A stretch of DNA of 64,000 bases, from the NCBI GenBank assembly GCA_016490735.1, contig JAEMWC010001583.1:66666-130665 (forward strand), read 5' to 3'. The notes beneath the pieces were generated by a model. That model saw only the letters and a program-made list of their open reading frames with translations. It was not told the origin of the DNA and made no database searches. Both the position numbers and the translations under genes were made by a program. Positions 32,750-44,006 of this stretch are shown one piece after another. Numbering within the stretch: position 1 is the first letter of the stretch; each line of letters starts with the position of its first letter. Source of the stretch: Pachyseris speciosa. Taxonomy: Eukaryota; Cnidaria; Anthozoa; Scleractinia; Pachyseridae.

Positions 32750-32905
32750 TGATTAATTGGTAACTGGACTTTGTGTCGTCCAATTCTGTCTGTAATCATA
32801 CTCATGATTACAAATCGGACTCTCGCTTCGTGGTCGTCCGATTTTGTAAAGCACTCATATGATTACAGACCGAATTGGACTCCACTCGGTCCTATTACCA
32901 TTAAT
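32750..32905. repeat. Foldback MITE (ATGATTACA type)
   Basis: TAATTGGTAACTGGACT with TCCAATTCTGTCTGTAATCAT is mirrored by ATGATTACAGACCGAATTGG and TATTACCATTAA. Confidence 0.7.
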
Positions 32906-33235
32906 ATAATAATAATAATAATATACATGAAAAAATTCTGATTGCAGAAAAAGGTAAACCAGTGCAAAAAAGGTAAAAAACTGAGGATTCTGACTGGTTG
33001 ATAAACAAAGGCACTGAAATTAAGCCAATCAAACGTGGCCTCTAAATGGGGCAAAGTTCAGGTACATCGATGAGCTGCGAGCGAAAACAATGGCTGCCGT
33101 TTAAAGCAGGTTTTCGTTCGCAACCGCGACAAGAAAAGAGCTGAAAAACAGCTCTGACAACGAGAACAGTGTGGAAAGCACTGTTTTTTGGCTGTCTGAT
33201 TGGAGAAAGTGATGTCTAGAGAAGGGAATTACGGA

Positions 33236-33396
33236 CGAAATCGAAAATTATGAACCCGTTGGACTAAAATACACTGCTCAAGCCATTTTACGCCGAGATA
33301 ACAAAAACATACAAGGCCAAGGTTATGAACCAGAAACACTGAAAGTAATGATAACAGCGCTTGATAGACATTTGAAAGACAAAGTAGCCTTACGGC
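33236..33396 (+). pseudogene. DUF3504-like (Crypton-derived family) fragment
   Basis: One frame reads YTAQAILRRDNKN then GYEPETLKVMITALDRHLK. The YEP.TL..M...LDR.L pattern is the N-terminal part of the domain shared by ZMYM/QRICH1-like proteins and Crypton tyrosine recombinases. Only one short block is visible, so this could be fortuitous. A similar but clearer pseudogene lies 1.2 kb downstream. Confidence 0.35.
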
Positions 33397-33550
33397 TATA
33401 GCATATAATTGTTTAGTCGGTTTTCGCGGCTTAAATTTTTTTAAAAACATTGATAAAGTTGTTGTTTTGACTGAACGCGTGACGAATAACGTGCGTGGCC
33501 TCTGCAAAATTATGGTAGGCTATCTCGCAATTTCATTTATATTATAAATA

Positions 33551-33559
33551 AGTAACTAC

Positions 33560-33595
<36 letters not shown>

Positions 33596-33709
33596 TTGTA
33601 AATTTTTTCAAAGACCACAAATTGCACTTGCCTGTAATTTTGTGAGCCTTTGCAAAAATTTACTCGCGCTTATTTATCCAAGATTGCACGAGAAAAATCA
33701 TGTGATTAC
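33551..33709. repeat. Foldback MITE (TGATTTTTCTCGTGCAAT type)
   Basis: ACATGATTTTTCTCGTGCAA at the left is mirrored by TTGCACGAGAAAAATCATGT at the right. Confidence 0.75.
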
Positions 33710-33734
33710 CCATACTAATAATAAGTAATGGTAA

Positions 33735-33930
33735 AAGGACTAAGTGAAGTACAATTCAAAATGGTAATTGAACTGAGTGGAGTGCAATTTGGTCTAAAAT
33801 CATACGCATGATTTCAAAATCGAAAGAGCGCGCAGCGTGAGTTCGATTTGAAATCACAAGTATGATTTCAGACCAAACTTGCATGACACGAAATTCAATT
33901 ACCACTTTATTGCACCCATTTTGAAATCAC
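33735..33930. repeat. Foldback MITE (CATACGCATGATTTC type)
   Basis: TTCAAAATGGTAATTGAA and TTTGGTCTAAAATCAT are mirrored by ATGATTTCAGACCAAA, TTCAATTACCA and CATTTTGAA. Confidence 0.7.
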
Positions 33931-34049
33931 AGTTTTTTTGTCAATATTAATATTTGCTTATCCATGAAATTTGATAGCTTATTATTTCATTTTCATTTTG
34001 ATGGGTTACAGAAAGGATGGAATTTATAGTAAAAAAATGGTGCAATTTG

Positions 34050-34240
34050 GGAATAAATTGCACTGTTGAGAGCCAATCAGATTCCAAGGTTCACCAGTGA
34101 TTTCAAAATGGGTGTAATAAAGAGAGTAATTGTGCGGGCGAGTGATTCAAATTGGCGGAGCGCGTAGCGAGAGGCTGATTTGAAATAACAAGCACGATTA
34201 CCCCTGAATTGTACGACACGAAGTCCGATTACCAATAACA
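34050..34240. repeat. Related degenerate foldback MITE
   Basis: Shares GATTTCAAAATGGGTG and the AGCGCGTAGCGAGAGG centre type with the neighbouring MITEs. Confidence 0.5.
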
Positions 34241-34314
34241 AAATGCGGCAAACTCAGGAATTTAGAATAGAGTCATTTTCAATCTGGACCTGTCAACCTA
34301 CTATACTTCTAAGA

Positions 34315-34470
34315 ATTGTCCTTGATTTTGATTGGCCAGTATGGGCTAGGTAGTTAAAGTTTATTGGCTATTAGTATAAATCTACTAGCGCTCTATCACG
34401 AATACCATTGTCTGATTGGCTACGCTACTCACTATCTATTCTGTGATAGATAGTGAGTAACGGTTGTCAA
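34315..34470. repeat. MITE fragment with CACTATCTAT hairpin
   Basis: Shares TTAGTATAAATCTACTAGCG with the repeat at 46755-46910. CACTATCTAT...ATAGATAGTG makes a perfect 10-bp stem. Confidence 0.55.
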
Positions 34471-34474
34471 CAAA

Positions 34475-35825
34475 ATGGCTGCCTCTTCCTCGCATTTTTC
34501 GAAGTGTCTGAGAGGAAGATGTAGATAATTTACTTGAGCAGGCAATTCCGGAGAAGACAAAAATTGCAACGAAATATGGCATGAAAATTTTTCACGGTAA
34601 GAGCAGAGTCGAAAACAGAGTTAAACTTTTAAAAGTGCAATTTTATCATTTTATCATTTTTGCATTTTAATTGACACGTTTTTTCGTAAACAGACTTTAG
34701 AGTGGTTCGCAAGCCAACAGAAATTCACCGTCCCTATTGAAGAGCAGTCAAAAGAAGAGCTCAACAGATGTTTGCAGGTTCTTTACGCATCTGTATGGAG
34801 GAAAAATGGAAGTGAGTTGAAAGTTTCTTCCCTGCGAGCAATTCGTGACGCCATTGACCCGGCATGTCTAATTCACGGAACCCACGGAACCAGCGGAACC
34901 TACGGAACCACTTCTAAAATGCCTAAAACAGGAAATACTGACAGGGTGTGTAGATGTCTCCGTAACTCATTTAATGATTTTTTGTTTCATACAAAAATGA
35001 TCACTGGTTTTGACAACTGTCGCCAGTTTCGAAAGTATACTGACTGCATGGGCCATGGGCAGTATCGTCCGGCCAAATGTATTTTTAGATTCCCGTCTAA
35101 AAGCGTCTAAAACGAAAATGCGTCTTTTTACTGCAAGCGGTGTAGCCTGCGTTACGATTCAGTGCAGCCTTAATGTGCAGTGTGACTTCAGTCAGAGAGA
35201 CCATTAAATACCTATTTCTACATTTTAATCAAATTTCCCAATTTTGCTACTTTTCTTAATTCGCTAAATCACCCACCTACCGTTTACTCTTCTGCCCATT
35301 ACATCCCCAAAAAATGTTCCTTCACATTTCTCTAATAAAGCGTTTTGCTGTCGAACCACAGGTAATGTTTTCTGCGTTTTTGCGTTGATTGTATTCTTTG
35401 TGTCCGTTTCGAAAGTATAATAACAAGCAAAAACAATTATTTGCTCTCAATTGTTGATTCATGGTGCTCATTACCTGACACCACAAAAACACAGGAAACG
35501 TCCAATTCATACTTTTTGCTAGGGAGTTTTAAACCATGTTTTAAGCAGGTTAGAGGCAGTTCCGTAGGTTCCGCTGGTTTCGTGGGTTCCGTGAATTAGA
35601 CATGCCGCCATTGACCAGTATTTAAAGCAGCCGCCTCACAACAAGCCCTGGTCAATTATAGGAGATTCTGAATTTGCAAAGGCCAACAAAACACTTAATG
35701 CTATTTGCAAAAACATGATGAGAGAAGGCAAAGTAGGCCCGGTGGTGCATAAAACTCCGATAACCAATGAAAGAGTTGTTCAGAAGTGGTCAGCTTGGCG
35801 ATGCTACCCTTACCAAACCTGTTGA
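34475..35825 (+). pseudogene. DUF3504/QRICH1-like gene, interrupted by a MITE
   Basis: ATG 34475 starts an exon reading, after an early frameshift, NLLEQAIPEKTKIATKYGMK, with a donor at 34597 (GTAAGA). The next exon (from 34694, after CGTAAACAG) reads LEWFASQQKFTVPIEEQSKE and SLRAIRDAID. It breaks at 34860 and resumes at 35617 as QYLKQPPHNKPWSIIGD, VVHKTPITNERV and SGQLGDATLTKPV. This order of motifs is that of the KCTD1/ZMYM/QRICH1-like DUF3504 family, domesticated relatives of Crypton recombinases and abundant in cnidarians. Frameshifts in exon 1, at the exon junction and near 35790 mark it as a pseudogene. Confidence 0.6.
34860..35607. mobile_element. 748-bp non-autonomous transposon with 9-bp target duplication (Mutator-like)
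   Basis: Inverted ends of about 49 bp begin CGGCATGTCTAATTCACGG. They contain four RCGGAACC units in a row. The duplication CCATTGACC lies at 34851-34859 and 35608-35616. Excision of element and one duplication restores R-D-A-I-D-Q-Y-L codons exactly. A 9-bp duplication suggests the Mutator group. No transposase frame is present. Confidence 0.8.
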
Positions 35826-36345
35826 TATGGGCCATATATGGCCCAAGTATGGAGATGATATGTCATAACATATGGGCCCTCTATGGATAATACATGGATT
35901 TGATATGGGCTATTGCTTTCCATATCAAACCCATACACTGCACTGTCTTCATTCAGTTATAGCTCTATTGTCTTATACTATGGGATTGCTACGTACTTGG
36001 CAGCACTCCATAGATACCCCATAGGATCTAGTATGGGAATGATATGGCTCAGCCCCATACCAATTCCATTTGATCTCTGACCCTTCACTATGGCAATGCT
36101 ACGTATTTGGCAGTAATCCATACAATTCCCATATCATCCATGCACACTGGTATATGATATGGGAATGCTATGGGGATTTGGTATTGTGCCATACAATTAC
36201 CATATCATCCTGATATGTTGGCCTGGTATGGGAATGATGTGGTAAACTTCCATACAACCTCCACTCATCATATGCTGCATCTGATATGGGAATGATATGG
36301 TTTTTCACCCGATTCCTGTCCCATAGCAATGTCATACGTTGAGTG
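35826..36345. repeat. ATATGGG/CCCATA-rich repeat block
   Basis: ATATGG or CCATAT recurs more than fifteen times on both strands (GATATGGGAATGATATGG and the like) over 520 bp with irregular spacing. Reads as a dispersed repeat with internal inverted motifs. Confidence 0.6.
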
Positions 36346-36524
36346 AACAGCTGTGATGCTTCCTGCTATTAGACTACATTCAGTGACAATTTACTAGTCA
36401 GTTTTCTGAAGTAATTACATCTTTTAATCAACATACTAGTATACCAAACATTGGTCACAGTTTTGCATTCTTTGCATTTCTTTAATACGTAACTTTTATT
36501 GGTAAACTGCTTCTAACATGTTCA

Positions 36525-36842
36525 TTAGATGTGAAACAATCTCAAAGTCCTGCAGAGCAGTAATTCTGGGAAAAAATATTGACCAGCAATTCTGGAAAAC
36601 AGCTTAAACCAATCTTCTATAGCTTCATAAGCACTAGTCCCAAGGTTTTGATTTAGTCGAAGGAAGTCAATAAATGTTTTACAGAGTGGGAAATCTAGGG
36701 GAACACTCTTTGTATGGAAAAGGTCCACAAAATTCTTATCTCCATTGACTACTTTCTGCAGCAAAGCAAGGCTGGCCATGATACTGAATACATGCTTTTG
36801 ATTCAATATTATTGTCAGTACAGCGCTCAAACGATTAGTCAA
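36525..36842 (-). other. Possible orphan exon, unknown protein
   Basis: A 105-codon frame with balanced composition (FSIMASLALLQKVVNGDKNF, PLCKTFIDFLRLNQNLGTS). CTCTGCAG near its end could be an exon border. I do not recognise the family. It may be an exon of an unplaced host gene or of a transposon. Confidence 0.25.
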
Positions 36843-37609
36843 TACAATTTAACTTCATTGACAGAAACTTGTTGCAATCAAAAGTTCTGATTCAAAGAAA
36901 TCAAACGACTCCTCCGAGTTTGACAGTGAGGAACAAACGATTCAGAAATTCGAACTGCTAGTTCTTCAAATCAATATCCAAATGACCATGCATACACTGA
37001 TATCTTCTCAATTCTAGAACTTTAGCACTTCAGAACTTAAGAACGATGAAGCAAAGTTACAAAAGAGAAGACTTAAGAATCAGAGATGAAAAATTCGAAT
37101 GAGTGATGATGAGTTGAGAAGTCTGTGATCCGAACAAGCATATGCATTTCAACATCTAACCTTTCTCTCTAGCCAGCCTGGGACATTTTGTGGTTTATGA
37201 GCTATGCCTGTCCGTTTTCTTCACCTCACTTGATGTGTTTTAGTTGTAAAATCCTGGGAAATCGAATTTTTTAGCAGTATAACGTAAGTCAACTCCATAA
37301 AACTCTTCCGTTCCGTTCAAACCCACGCGCCAGAAGGAAATCTCACACTTTCCCATTGTTGACACATGCAATGTGACGTTCAAGTTGAGTTGCGCATGCG
37401 TTAATGTCCTCACGGCTTTCCTGGGAACTAGCTAACACTCAAATTCAACATGGCGGACTGAAGACGGACTGAAGTGGAAAGCAAGAGGTTCCCTGAAGAA
37501 ATACACGGCTTATTTCCATCATCATAAGTCCTCAGAGTCGAAAGGAAACCTTTTTGTGTGGTTTTATCTACTTAAAGTGGTCCAAATGAAAGAAAACACT
37601 TCTTCAACA
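36843..37609. other. Intergenic, no gene recognised
   Basis: Includes CAACATGGCGGACTG at about 37446, which looks like a 5' UTR/start context, but no open frame follows. Confidence 0.35.
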
Positions 37610-38018
37610 CACTCTTAAACCTGTAGTTTTAAATTAAGAATTTTTCTCTTATTTCAGATAAAGCAGATTTCTTATTTTAAGAAGGTCGTTCTTGTTTTCA
37701 AGTTACTATTCTTTATTTTAAGAGTGTGCTTAAAATGGTGTTCTTATTTCAAAATTTTAAGGTACAGAACTAAGCAAAGGTAGTTCTCTTAAAATAAGCA
37801 TCAAAATACAAGAAACTTTGTTCTTATTTTAAAACATAATATAACGAAGTTGTTACTTAATTCAAAGAACAGATCAAAAGATACTAGACATACCTTTCTC
37901 GTCTCCTCTGCCATTTGACATTTTAGCATTCTCGTCCCAGGGCTCTAGCAATTGCCTCTCTTAGCTGGTTAGGCCTGGGTGTTATCGTCCCCAGCTGCTT
38001 GCCCCTCGATTTTAGTTA

Positions 38019-38124
38019 CAAACTTAATGATGCAAGGCTGATCAAACAGCTACAAACTGATGGTACACCAACAGCTAGAACCACCGGTTTCTAGCTGTTT
38101 GATCAGCCTTGCATTATTAAGTTT
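38019..38124. repeat. Foldback MITE inside EnSpm-like copy B
   Basis: Same position and sequence as 15573-15679. Confidence 0.75.
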
Positions 38125-39771
38125 GATTCTTAGTAACCTGATGCAGGAGGAACTCTCGTACCAGGCCCAGTAGGTTACCAGTAAGTGTGACAAGCGGCTC
38201 TCGTGACGACGTTGGGGGTAAAAATGCATTTAAGGGCATTTAGCTGGATCCTCCCAAATCCCCAAAATGAAAATGATGCAAGGTGGTGATGTTGTTCAAA
38301 GGATTGCTTTTATATGTTGCTATCTGAGCTATCTTTTGGGTGCAAGGGCAATCATAGCAGGACAATAACAAAAGGGATTTGCACCAATATCCAGGGGGCA
38401 CGGTTACATAAAAATACTTGCAATGACGTGAGATATTCTGCAGTTGTTTCCTGTGCTACTGATGATAAATCTTAATTAAATGTTCTAAAAAGCACTAGAA
38501 AAACCATAACGCTTTGAAAACGGCATCTACAAGAACGCAGATGCATGAAAAAGTCCAGGGTCCTGATCTGTGAAGCAACAATAAATGGAAAATGTCAACA
38601 AAGATCTATTATAGTACAAGCACTTCAATCCAGCACGGTATTGGCATGCACATATCAATGTTTTATAATTAATGCCTCGGGGGAAAGATTCCACGATCAA
38701 ATCCCCGTGGACATCTGTTAACAAGACCAAGGACGGACCATTCTTGACGTAAAAAAATTGAAAGTTTCAGTTTGAGACCTTCTTTCAGTTACAGACGTTT
38801 TTGCATTTATTCAAAGAAAGTTATAAACACAACTACTGTTACAGCCTGAGCTCATCTAGAAAAAAATCCACTTAGGTAGCCTCAATAAAGTTGTGCGCAT
38901 ATATGTGTATGTAACATCTAAACCTACCCAACTTGACCTTTTAGAAGTTATTTGATCCACCCGTACATTAACCCAACTTCAGTAACGCTATTTATTTCCT
39001 TCGTCATTACAAATGCTTCATATAAATGCTCTGTAGACCGGAACCAAAGAAATTAAGCACTGGTAACCATACATAAAGAAACTGCAACAAAACACTTTAG
39101 AGAATATAAAGATAGTCATACTAATAACTTCAGATGTCCTCGTCTTTGTTGTTGTATTATCACCAGCCCAATACGATTCAGATGGGGGTATACCTAAACA
39201 GTTGTAAAGCATTGTGACGTCAATAGGCAAGGGGAATCCCTGTAATCTGGTTATATCAGATTATATTAGATTATGGATTCTGAATCAGTGTTGGATGAAC
39301 ATGACAGGATTGCCCTTCGCTATGGGTTGCTAGGTCTCGTGTATAAAGTACTGACTTTTAACGCGATCTGCTTTTTGCAAAGAGAAATTAGCTCTTTGCA
39401 ATGAGATATTAGCCTTCAAAACTATGTATTCTAGGGTCGCTAAAGTGCTAATGAACCCATATAATATCTGTAAAATTCTGCCTTTTCAAACACCGATCAC
39501 ATAAAAAGTATTAAACACTTAGGGTTCGAAATAATAGGGAAATGTACTCGTGCTACGTCTTTTCAGTTCGTAAACAATATATTTGTAGCTCAATCAAAAA
39601 CTGAAATGTTGGTGCTAATGAGGCAATATGAAAACAAAGACATCAGCATGAGCTCCGTAAACGGAATTTTGGCCGAGTTACACCGAAATTGGTTTATTTC
39701 TCAATTGGATATTGGTGTAGTTGCAAAGGGAGAATGTCAAAGGTTTGGCAATCTAAACTATTTCAAGATAC

Positions 39772-40778
39772 TTATTGATGGTCAAATACGTACTGTCTAA
39801 ATGGTATGTACATTTTATCACCAGATTTGTAGCAGTGATGGACTTGGTGAAAGGGAAGGTCACCTGGACGAATTACATGAAGCCCTTGGGGCAGAGAAGG
39901 ATCTTCTACCTCCATGGCATTAAGCTCTTTTCTGAAAAATACACTTTCCATTGCCTTGGTAACGAAAAAAACACCCACATCCACAACAAACCAAATCTTC
40001 GCCAAGCTCCCAAACTCTGGCAGGCCATTTGCGTCGTACCCAATAAGTATAAGGTTCTTGTTCCCAGGAATGTATTTTGTTCCCGTTACAGTCACAGAGT
40101 TGCACAGCATTATTTCTGCTGCGGGCGGGCAATGAAGAGGATAAAAGCGGTTTATGTCACGCCCTGCGGACTCTGCGGCCTCCCCAAGAAGACGTGTACT
40201 CTTGCCAAACATCAACTCACTTCCAAAGATTGAGCTGGTCTCTACGTTACCTTCGTTGGCGTCCTCGACTGTCATGTTTTTTGCACATTCGATTTTCTGG
40301 TGCTTTTGGGCGAGGGAATATGCGATGTTCTTGAAATTTTTTATCGTCTTCGACAGATCTTTAAAATAACAGTGTTTGCCTTCAAACCGCATGCACCAGC
40401 TTCTTATTAACGGGCCAAACTTGAACAATTGAGTTGGAAGATGCACGAGAAAATGCTGCTTAGGGATTATTGGTGCCCGAGGAAAAACTCGCTTGAACAA
40501 TGTCAAGTGTTGTTTGATGGCCGTTTTTAGGAACAAAATCATTTCCTGGCGAATGGTGGTTGAAAACGCGATTGTCATGATCTCTAGAAGAGAGGTGAAA
40601 CAGGCCCAATGCTCGGTCTCTGTTTCTACCAATGAACTTAAAATTAGAGGCCAAACTTGCGTCAAGAGCCACATGCTTGAGGCACTTTGGCCAAGATTAC
40701 TTGAGCTTTCCCGTTCCAGATCATATTCTTTAATAACACAGGGTTTGTCTCTAATGTGCGAATAACCGTATGGAAAAC
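39772..40778 (-). pseudogene. EnSpm-like transposase C-terminal part (copy B)
   Basis: Uninterrupted frame from YGYSHIRDKPCVIKEYDLE to FRQYVFDHQ and stop, covering WCMRFEGKHCYFKDL and KNFKNIAYSLA. The A7 run at 39965-39971 keeps the frame that copy A loses. The 5' two-thirds of the gene is missing, so it is not functional. Confidence 0.7.
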
Positions 40779-41329
40779 GATTTATAACTCTGGACCATGA
40801 CAACGCATCCTGCTGCTGCTTGGTTTTTGGTGAGTAGAATCTCAATAAACCAACGTGAGGAAGATCCTTTTGTTTATCTGGGTACCATCAATCGTTGTAA
40901 CAAACCCACATCGCCGCCGTGTATAATCCCAATTACACTTGTTGTAAATATCAGCACACGTAATTACAACTGGAAAGGCTTTATTGAGTGAATCCCCTCA
41001 AATTTATAGCTGTTCGTACTATTGCGAGACCATTACTTGATGCAGATTCAGTGGATGGATTTCATAATCTGCTCTTACAGCCTGCTTACGCAAAAAAGTG
41101 TTTATCAATATAATTAATCACACGGAAACTTACAATTTCCACTCATCGACATTAGTCACCTCCACTTCTCACAAAATCACGGCAAAAATGCGTTATTCTT
41201 TGTTCAAAATCACTGCTTTTGACGAAGAAACAACCTTACGCCATACATTTCTTTCTAGCGATTTGCAATGTTTGCCCCCTGGCAATCCCATAATCCATTG
41301 CGCATAACATGGGTATCCTATTACTGGCA

Positions 41330-42328
41330 ACTCATTCATTGTCTCATTAGGTTCAAAAGGTGGTAAGACTGAAATTTTTAAAAAGGATGGCAGTGGCCTT
41401 CTCAAAAGATTTACAGACAATTTCAAAAGAAGCCTTAGTCCAGAAGCTGAAGCTCTGATTTCTCAAGATAATGAAGAAATAAGAGAAAAAAGGCAGAGCC
41501 TGAGAGAAGCAGAAAAACAACTTAAAGATGCTGAATTTTTAAACGTGCAAAAATAAAAAGCGGCTCAAGAGGTGTAAGATCTTAGAATAAGAAGCGAAAG
41601 AACAGAAGCCAAGATTAATCAACTCGGGGAATCGAATGTTGAAAATGAATCGGAATTCTGTGAGCTGCAGCAACGGGCCAAAAACTATCGAACCGATTTT
41701 GAAAACGCCAAAATAAGTGGCTGCCCTTGAAAAAGAATCTAAACGGAAAATGCAGCAAATAGTAAAAGGAAAAAACCCGGGTCGACCAAATCAGGACTAG
41801 CCTTGCGGCCAAAGAAAGCCAGAGAAACACCTTGGAAAAAAGACTCAACGACACAAAAACCCTCGATGACCTGAACGAACAGGAAGCTGAGCTTCGGGGA
41901 AAAATCGAGCAAGACCGAGCAATAATAGATGATCCAGATGCCTCCCCTTCTGACGAACAAGCTGCGGAAGACAGGGTGGCTGAAAGAACCGAGGGGCGCT
42001 TCCGCTTCGTGAGAGGATCAAAGAGATTTTCAAAAAATATGGCGTTACCGTGACGGCGATTGTTCTAGCGGCTGGTGTAATGATTGTTGCTGTGATTGGC
42101 GCCATCACCAACTCCTTGAAAGCCCTCGGCAAAGGGGTTGAAAACGGGCTGAAAGAAATCGGCAAAAAAAACCACTTCACTTTGGCCCGGCCTTATTGGC
42201 TTGATTGTTTCTTTCCCTTTCAATACTGCTGGCCAGGCCATCGGTTTTCTGGCTGAGCACACATGGCTGCTTATTTTGGCTGTTGTGGTTTTTCTTATGG
42301 AAAGATACATCAAGAAAAACTGCTAGTT
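41330..42328 (+). pseudogene. Coiled-coil protein with C-terminal membrane segments, virus-like
   Basis: Starting near GSKGGKTEIFKKDGSG, a long charged stretch (EEIREKRQSLREAEKQLKDA) predicts coiled coil. Two hydrophobic segments follow in shifted frames: VTAIVLAAGVMIVAVIGAI and, at the end, AEHTWLLILAVVVFLMERY, then stop TAG 42326-42328. At least three frameshifts or stops (near 41560, 41730 and 42015) break it. It converges on the next gene with stops touching. I remember similar protein pairs from cnidarian mobile or virus-like loci but cannot name the family. Confidence 0.45.
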
Positions 42329-43937
42329 TCAGCGCCGCCCCCAAAGTGAAACAAAAACTATCCCCGCGATAAGAACAGCACCAATCCCAACGATTATTTT
42401 GATCACATCATGGTAGTCGTTTCCTGAACCCGCCGGTGGGATTGGTTCGGTTTCCAGATTTGGTGTTGGTTTTGAATTTTCCTGTTGTTGCTGTGAAGTT
42501 AAAATTTTTGGTTTTTCTTTTGCGGCGGCCTTATGGATTGGATTTGAAGGATGGCTGTTTGGCATTTTGACCTTTGAAGGCCTACCCGCCATCAATTGAA
42601 GGGCCGCTTTTTTTGTGTCCTGGTTCACATCATTGTTTACGCCGAGTTTCATCCACAGTATGGCTTGCTTGAGCTTGTTGTTGTAGCCCACCATGCTTCC
42701 TGTATTCAGAATCATCCTCGACGGCATCAGCCAGGTCCCCGGCGCCACTGCCATGTCCAAACGAACCTTTGCCTCATCCACCGCCAGCTGATAGCGCTGG
42801 ACACTATTTGAAATGTCTGGTGTTCTGATCACGTTCTCCAGAAGAACAAGAAATTCTCTTTGCACCTCCATGGCTCTGCCTCCATTTCCCAGAATGCTAC
42901 TTCTGACATTAACCTGCGCACCAAGAATGCAGTACACAAAAGCCTCAATTGACTGGTTCAGACGCACCAACCCGGCCTGGGTAAGACTGTGCGCGACATC
43001 TGGCACAAAATACTCAAACTGTTTGCCCGTGTCCTGGTCATTTCTGATGAAATGAAGCTTGTTTCCTGTGTCATCCGTGCTGCCCTCGTCCGCAAACCTT
43101 TGGTTGGATGGGTTGGAAAGGGGTGTCGGGTACTGCCAGAGCTTTTGAGCAAAGTCTCCATTGTCGTAGAGAATGAATACATATCCGAGGCCGTGGTTTT
43201 GGCCGTGTGTGAAACGAAAGTCTGAGCTCGGATTAACGCCGAATTCTGCGCAAATCCTTCTGAATGAAGCCTCATCGTATTTGTTGTCTTTTTGGTTGAA
43301 ATTGGGCCCATCTGGCAGAGAGCTTATGTTCTGAGTTCCGCCCATTTCGAAAAGAATAAACATGAAACAGATAAAAAGAATGAAGCTGGTTTGATCCTGT
43401 TGCATTCCCCAAAACGTCGCCGTTCAAAATATCCCTGGAAACACCGCAACCTGTTGTTGCACACCAAAGTGCAAAGTTAAGCTGTTGTGGCCAAAACCAT
43501 ATGTGTGTGCTGCCAAGCCATTTTCTGGCAACTTTTGATGTTATGAATGTGATCTGTGTGTCTTTAAAAATCTGCCTGTACTGTGTTGTGAAAAAGTCTG
43601 TGGTTGTGACGTAAATTGTTTGCAAATTGTTGAGCTTTTCGCCAATGTGGGATTGAATTTTTTCTGTGAAATCGACTGCTGGGATTGTCTGTGGCGGGCG
43701 CCCTGAAACAGCTGAAAGCTGGTATGGAAACCCGCTATTTAGTTGCATTCCCAGTTCCCATTTCATTGCTTCCGGCCAATATTTTTGGTCTGAACTGAAA
43801 ACGCTTTCAAGATAATCTGGCCCAGCTTTGAAATAAATTTCAGCTGTTGCCTTATGGTTATCGGTAAAGTTGGTTTGAGCATTTAAATATAGCACTGTTT
43901 CTAAACCGGTCAAATAGTGTAAAGATGGAAGCAACAA
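42329..43937 (-). pseudogene. Large virus-like protein with C-terminal membrane anchor
   Basis: The first frame (43937-43400) starts MLLPSLHYLTGLETVLYL and reaches QQLNFALWCATTGCGVS. A frameshift near 43400 leads to the second frame: LPDGPNFNQKDNKYDEASF, GLGYVFILYDNGDF, IEAFVYCILGAQVNVRSSIL, VGYNNKLKQAILWMKLGV, a proline/glutamine-rich linker and the hydrophobic IIVGIGAVLIAGIVFVSLW before stop. Combined length is about 530 residues. The repeated FALWCATT and VYCILGAQV motifs look like a structural or surface protein of a Polinton-like or other large DNA element, but this is a guess. It is nearly intact apart from the single frameshift. Confidence 0.5.
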
Positions 43938-44006
43938 ACCAGCTTAGCGAGTCTGAAGACTGAGCTGTGAAGCTTCAATACAATAGAGTCAGAGTCAGCG
44001 GTCATC

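Larger units (their letters stand above)
37610..40778. mobile_element. Second copy of the EnSpm-like element, truncated
   Basis: Collinear with 15164-18334 over 3.17 kb at high identity, starting at the same CACTCTTAAAC end. Similarity stops abruptly at 40778 inside the transposase exon. The remainder of the element is absent. The right end and target duplication cannot be seen. Confidence 0.85.
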
